Assembly: GCF_014204515.1 (NCBI RefSeq)
Contig: NZ_JACHLI010000004.1
Location: 124,001 to 188,000 of the forward strand
Direction of reading: 5' to 3'
DNA: 64,000 bases
Origin: Pseudomonas nitroreducens
GTDB lineage: Bacteria; Pseudomonadota; Gammaproteobacteria; Pseudomonadales; Pseudomonadaceae
Part shown: one piece after another, positions 60,388 to 64,000 of the stretch
Numbering within the stretch: position 1 is the first letter of the stretch
Layout: each line of letters starts with the position of its first letter
The notes under the pieces: model-generated
Databases searched by the model: none
Told to the model about the DNA's origin: nothing
The model's input: only the letters and a program-made list of their open reading frames with translations
Made by a program: the position numbers and the translations under genes

Positions 60388-60633
60388 ATGCGTTCGCATT
60401 TTCTGCCCCTGGTCGCCGTCCTGCTGGCCCCGATGGGCGCCACGGCGGCGCCCATGCCTTTCTACAAGTGGCAGAGCAAAGTCGATGGTGCCTTCACCTG
60501 CCAGCAGACCTCTCCGGGTCATGGCTGGACGAAGATCGGCGGACCGTTCCGCGATGCCGGCTGCCGCGAGGCGCTGCCGCAGACCCCGCCGCCCAAGGGG
60601 TTGGCGGTGCCCAAGGTGTTGAAGGGACAGTAG
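60388..60633 (+). CDS. Small exported protein of unknown function
   Basis: An 81-residue protein with a signal peptide (MRSHFLPLVAVLLAPMGATA, cut near AAPM). A mature part of about 60 residues carries two Cys (TCQQTS and GCREAL) that could pair, and a Pro-rich tail. No family recognised. AGGA precedes the ATG at 60388. It is monocistronic between the PBP gene and a repeat element. Confidence 0.6.
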   Translation: MRSHFLPLVAVLLAPMGATAAPMPFYKWQSKVDGAFTCQQTSPGHGWTKIGGPFRDAGCREALPQTPPPKGLAVPKVLKGQ

Positions 60634-60686
60634 GTCCGGCGTTCTGAAGAAACTGTTTTACCGGAACGATGTGTGCAGCGTGTTTA

Positions 60687-60857
60687 CCCTCACCCCAGCC
60701 CTGGCTGCGCGCCCCGCTCCTGAGGGAGAGGGGGTAGATAGTGCCGGCCGACGCTATGGTTTCATCCTGCACCGAACGGTCCCCTCTCCCTCCGGGAGAG
60801 GGTGAGGGCAGGCCCGGGCGCCGGACTATCACTGTAGGAGCGGATTCATCCGCGATC
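60687..60857. repeat. CCCTCTCCC-type element, copy 7, and adjacent REP
   Basis: Element at 60687-60809 with reversed middle (CTGCACCGAACGGTCCCC) and an altered left hairpin. A REP GTAGGAGCGGATTCATCCGC-type unit follows at 60834-60857, just before the methyltransferase gene. Confidence 0.82.
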
Positions 60858-60883
60858 GCTTCACCCCAGGCACGGAGCAAACC

Positions 60884-61561
60884 ATGACCGACCGCGTCGC
60901 CGAGATACTCCACAGCTGGCAAGCCAACGCCGAGGCCTGGACCCGCGCCGTGCGCGAGCAGCGCATCGAAAGCCGGCGGCTGGTGACCGACGCGGCAATC
61001 CTCAACGCCATTGCCGACGGCCCGGCGCAACGCGTGCTGGATATCGGCTGCGGCGAAGGCTGGCTGTGCCGGGCGCTGTCGGAGCGGGGCAGCGAGTGCG
61101 TCGGGGTCGACGCTTCCGCGCCGCTGATCGATATCGCACAGGCAGCTGGCGGCGGGCGCTTCGAGGTAATGGATTACCCCGCGCTGATCGAGTCGGGCGA
61201 CAGCCTGGGCCGGTTCGATACGCTGGTGTGCAACTTCGCCCTGCTCGACGACTACATCGCGCCGCTGCTCGGTGCCCTGCGCGGGCGACTCAATTCCGGC
61301 GGACGGCTGCTGATCCAGACCGTGCATCCCTGGACCGCCTGCGGCGACGAGCCCTATGCGGACGGCTGGCGCCTGGAAACCTTTGCCAGCTTCGGTGGCG
61401 AGTTCAGCATGCCGATGCCCTGGTTCTTCCGCACCCTGGAGTCCTGGCTGGCGCTGCTCGCGGCCAGCGGCTGGCGTGTGCGGCAGCTGCGCGAACCGCG
61501 CCACCCGGATACCGGCAAGCCCTGTTCGCTGCTGCTGGAGTTGTTGCCGCTGACAGGGTGA
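60884..61561 (+). CDS. SAM-dependent methyltransferase
   Basis: A 225-residue class I methyltransferase. It has the SAM-binding loop VLDIGCGEGWLCRALSERGS, then an acidic tail at VGVDASAPLI. LVCNFALLDDYIAPLLGALR and LNSGGRLLIQTVHPWTACGD are typical of type-11-fold enzymes. The substrate is unknown. The ATG at 60884 follows a REP and a CCGCGATC stretch with no obvious strong ribosome site. Downstream is a 326-bp leader to the amino-acid permease. Confidence 0.82.
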   Translation: MTDRVAEILHSWQANAEAWTRAVREQRIESRRLVTDAAILNAIADGPAQRVLDIGCGEGWLCRALSERGSECVGVDASAPLIDIAQAAGGGRFEVMDYPALIESGDSLGRFDTLVCNFALLDDYIAPLLGALRGRLNSGGRLLIQTVHPWTACGDEPYADGWRLETFASFGGEFSMPMPWFFRTLESWLALLAASGWRVRQLREPRHPDTGKPCSLLLELLPLTG

Positions 61562-61887
61562 GACCGCTCTAGGTCGGCCATTCGCGACTCGGAGGATGTG
61601 GCGAAAAGCCGCTATCCCTTTGGTCACATTGCACCTTGGTGGTGCAGACGTTTCCCACACACTTGTGTAACACTCGCCCGCGACCTCAGCCGTGGTCCTC
61701 CCGCAATGCCCACGTCCGCTTCACAAGAGCGGGCAGCCTCTTCCGGTGTGCCGTCCTGGAACTGCCAGACACTTCCCCCTCCGTGCCGCCCGGCGCGGTG
61801 GCGAAGCCTTTGCGCTGGTTCCGCACCCTGACTGCACTCAGAGTCCGCAGCTGATTACTCCCAAGAACAAAATGAGGTTGCATCACC
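61562..61887 (+). promoter_or_regulatory. Leader region before the amino-acid permease (326 bp, no gene)
   Basis: No credible gene. An inverted repeat ACACA-ct-TGTGT lies at 61657-61668 next to a TGTAAC sequence that could be a -10. The rest has only short unsupported frames. Confidence 0.4.
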
Positions 61888-63267
61888 ATGTCGTCCCACG
61901 ATCTCCAAAGGGATCTCAACGAGCGGCACATCCGTCTCATGGCCCTGGGCGCCTGCATCGGCGTCGGTCTGTTCCTCGGCTCCGCCAAGGCCATCCAGAT
62001 GGCCGGCCCGGCCATCATGCTGTCCTACATCATCGGCGGTCTCGCCATCCTGGTGATCATGCGCGCCCTCGGCGAGATGGCCGTGCACAATCCCGTGGCC
62101 GGCTCCTTCGCCCGCTACGCCCAGGACTACCTCGGCCCGCTGGCCGGCTACCTGACCGGCTGGAACTACTGGTTCCTCTGGCTGGTGACCTGCGTCGCGG
62201 AAATCACTGCGGTGGCCATCTACATGGGCATCTGGTTCCCCGACGTGCCGCGCTGGATCTGGGCGCTGGCCGCACTGGCGAGCATGGGCACCATCAACCT
62301 CATCGCCGTGCGCGCCTTCGGCGAATTCGAGTTCTGGTTCGCGCTGATCAAGATCGTCACCATCGTCGCCATGATCCTGGCCGGCGCCGGCATGATCTTC
62401 TTCGGCCTGGGCAACGGCGGCATCGCGACCGGCATCTCCAACCTCTGGAGCAACGGCGGCTTCATGCCCCATGGCATCACCGGCGTGCTGATGTCGCTGC
62501 AGATGGTGATGTTCGCCTACCTGGGCGTGGAGATGATCGGTCTCACCGCCGGCGAGGCGAAGAACCCGCAGAAGACCATCCCCGGTGCGATCAACTCGGT
62601 GTTCTGGCGCATCCTGCTGTTCTATGTGGGCGCGCTGTTCGTGATCATGTCGATCTACCCGTGGAACGAGATCGGCACCCAGGGCAGCCCCTTCGTGATG
62701 ACCTTCGAACGCATGGGCATCAAGACCGCCGCCGGCATCATCAACTTCGTGGTGATCACCGCCGCGCTGTCGTCCTGCAACGGCGGCATCTTCAGCACCG
62801 GCCGCATGCTCTACAGCCTCGCCCAGCATGGCCAGGCCCCGGCCGTGTTCGCCAGGACCTCCAAGGGCGGCGTGCCGCGCAATGCGCTGCTGCTGTCGAT
62901 CTTCGCGCTGCTGCTGGGCGTGCTGCTGAACTACCTGGTGCCCGAGAAGGTGTTCACCTGGGTGACTTCCATCGCCACCTTCGGCGCGATCTGGACCTGG
63001 GCGATGATCCTGCTGGCGCAGCTGAAGTTCCGCCGCGGCCTCTCCGCCGCCGAGGCCGGCAAGCTGCAGTTCAGGATGTGGCTGTACCCGATCAGCTCCT
63101 ACCTGGCCATGGCCTTCCTGATGCTGGTGGTGGTGCTGATGGCCTTCTTCGAGGATACCCGCATCGCGCTGTACATCGGCCCGGCCTTCCTGGTGCTGCT
63201 GACGGTGCTGTACTACACGCTGAATCTGGCTCCCAAGGAGCAGGGCAGTGTTGCCAGCCGTGCCTGA
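61888..63267 (+). CDS. Amino-acid permease of the APC/AAT family
   Basis: A 459-residue transporter with 12 membrane helices, beginning RDLNERHIRLMALGACIGVG (the AAT signature with GxGLF at GVGLFLGSA). The central motif is GVEMIGLTAGEAKNPQKTIP. It is close to the D-serine/D-alanine/glycine (CycA) and proline-specific (ProY) permeases; by synteny it is PA0789. Substrate is not decided by the sequence. It imports an amino acid by proton symport. A strong terminator follows. Confidence 0.88.
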   Translation: MSSHDLQRDLNERHIRLMALGACIGVGLFLGSAKAIQMAGPAIMLSYIIGGLAILVIMRALGEMAVHNPVAGSFARYAQDYLGPLAGYLTGWNYWFLWLVTCVAEITAVAIYMGIWFPDVPRWIWALAALASMGTINLIAVRAFGEFEFWFALIKIVTIVAMILAGAGMIFFGLGNGGIATGISNLWSNGGFMPHGITGVLMSLQMVMFAYLGVEMIGLTAGEAKNPQKTIPGAINSVFWRILLFYVGALFVIMSIYPWNEIGTQGSPFVMTFERMGIKTAAGIINFVVITAALSSCNGGIFSTGRMLYSLAQHGQAPAVFARTSKGGVPRNALLLSIFALLLGVLLNYLVPEKVFTWVTSIATFGAIWTWAMILLAQLKFRRGLSAAEAGKLQFRMWLYPISSYLAMAFLMLVVVLMAFFEDTRIALYIGPAFLVLLTVLYYTLNLAPKEQGSVASRA

Positions 63268-63288
63268 TGTGCGGTTGAGCGAGTGAAC

Positions 63289-63320
63289 AAAGGGCCTCTT
63301 CGGAGGCCCTTTTTCTTTTT
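63289..63320 (+). terminator. Rho-independent terminator after the permease
   Basis: AAAGGGCCTC-ttcg-GAGGCCCTTT followed by a T-rich run, 21 bp after the stop codon. Confidence 0.9.
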
Positions 63321-63328
63321 GCGCCGGA

Positions 63329-63703
63329 TCAGCCGGCGGGCAGGCTGCCGGCCATGCGGGTCAGGCGGCGGTCGAGTTCGGTGATTTCCAGTTGCAGGCC
63401 GAGCGGGCGCCGGTCGATGAGCGCCGCGAGGGTTTCTTCGGCAGCGGCGAACAGCGTGTCGACGATACGCTGGCGTAGTTCTTCTGGACGGCCGGGGGCA
63501 ATGCGGATCTGGATATTGATGAAGGCTTCGTTGTGCGTGTTGGCGCCGACCTGGTAGTCCTCGATGGCGCGGGCGAAGGTGCGCAGGCCGTTCAACGGGA
63601 ATACGCCAAGGCTCTGCGCGGTTTCGTGGAGCTTCTGTGCAAGGTTCAGCGGTGCGAGGTCGTCGATGAGGTTGGCGGTGTAGTCGATGGCTATATGGGG
63701 CAT
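63329..63703 (-). CDS. 5-carboxymethyl-2-hydroxymuconate delta-isomerase-like protein
   Basis: A 124-residue tautomerase-superfamily protein of the CHMI fold, starting MPHIAIDYTANLIDDLAPLN, so Pro2 becomes the catalytic N-terminal Pro after Met removal. The family segment AFINIQIRIAPGRPEELRQR follows. The classical enzyme acts in the homoprotocatechuate pathway, but no other genes of that pathway are present, so the real substrate is unknown. The ATG is 63703-63701. Confidence 0.85.
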   Translation of the reverse strand: MPHIAIDYTANLIDDLAPLNLAQKLHETAQSLGVFPLNGLRTFARAIEDYQVGANTHNEAFINIQIRIAPGRPEELRQRIVDTLFAAAEETLAALIDRRPLGLQLEITELDRRLTRMAGSLPAG

Positions 63704-63844
63704 GGGGGCAGTCCGGCATCAGGGATGCCAGCCATCCTAGGGCGATGGACTTGCTGGGGATATGCGGGTGACTACGTATTTGATGGGGTCGGCCCTTGAT
63801 CCGCCGGAAGGACCGGCAGCCGCCCTTGGCCGTGCTGCGTTGGC

Positions 63845-64000
63845 TTGGGTGTTTTTGCGCCGCTTCGGCGTGCGCGCGGACTCTGTGGTTTCGCCCCCTC
63901 GGGCGACCTATTTTGGCAAACGACGGATGGCCGCCCCACCCAAAGTAGGCAAAGGTCTTGCCCCGGACATCCGGTTTTTCGCTTAGGCGAAAAATTCCCT
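63845..64000 (-). repeat. Long structured repeat, copy C (partial, cut by window end)
   Basis: Same element as copies A and B: read in its own orientation it contains GGGGCAAGACCTTTGCC, then CCTACTTTGG...CCAAAATAGG with a longer loop, then TCGCCCGAGGGGGCGAAAC and GCGCACGCCGAAGCGGCGC. The outer three-way structure would lie beyond the window. Confidence 0.85.

Overview
The window is chromosomal DNA of a high-GC Pseudomonas. The gene content and order from about 7.3 kb to 63.3 kb match, from memory, the PA0743 to PA0789 stretch of the P. aeruginosa PAO1 map: valine-type CoA cluster, ung, tct tricarboxylate locus, nadB, algU-muc, lepAB-rnc-era-recO-pdxJ, icp, second lon, pruR/putP, azoR, amino-acid permease. 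The left end carries a Lap adhesin locus (lapA start, lapE, lapB, lapC) that P. aeruginosa lacks, and the intergenic spaces are full of REP-type and other palindromic repeats. This suggests a relative of the P. aeruginosa group such as P. nitroreducens or P. citronellolis. The species is an inference.

Layout. 0-5.7 kb: divergent lapA and lapEBC, a biofilm adhesin and its type I exporter. 5.9-7.2 kb: a secreted protein of unknown function and an NAD(P)-binding oxidoreductase. 7.3-12.7 kb: an acyl-CoA dehydrogenase / two crotonases / beta-hydroxyacid dehydrogenase cluster with a divergent AraC regulator. 12.8-14.5 kb: membrane protein, ung and a small exported protein. 14.6-21.3 kb: tctABC and opdH, divergent from the tctDE two-component system, with four 11-bp direct repeats between them. 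21.5-25.8 kb: HDOD protein, ygfZ, sdhE, ygfX and nadB, a group centred on flavin and Fe-S enzymes. 26.2-30.4 kb: envelope-stress sigma factor AlgU with MucA, MucB, a frameshifted MucC and MucD, behind two AlgU-type promoters. 30.5-36.9 kb: translation, secretion, RNA processing and repair core genes. 37.1-41.5 kb: cmoAB tRNA modification, a lipoprotein, a periplasmic binding protein, lysoplasmalogenase and a chagasin-type inhibitor. 41.5-42.8 kb: a 1.3-kb gene-free block built of repeats. 42.8-47.1 kb: a second Lon-type protease, an AraC regulator and an ATPase. 47.1-52.5 kb: a zinc-type TonB receptor with a Zur box, a PruR-like regulator and PutP. 52.8-63.7 kb: efflux pumps, LysR, azoreductase, an unusual bifunctional penicillin-binding protein, a methyltransferase, an amino-acid permease and a tautomerase-fold isomerase.

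The most interesting non-coding structure is a pair of inverted long repeats at 41.6-42.5 kb, with a third copy cut by the right edge. Each of the first two can fold into a closed three-way-junction-like structure, and helix sequences differ between copies by paired changes, which argues that the structure is conserved. Each of these two copies also has a hexanucleotide microsatellite at the same junction. A second family of about 120-bp elements ending in CCCTCTCCC-type hairpins occurs seven times. No rRNA, tRNA, CRISPR array, insertion sequence or prophage was found.
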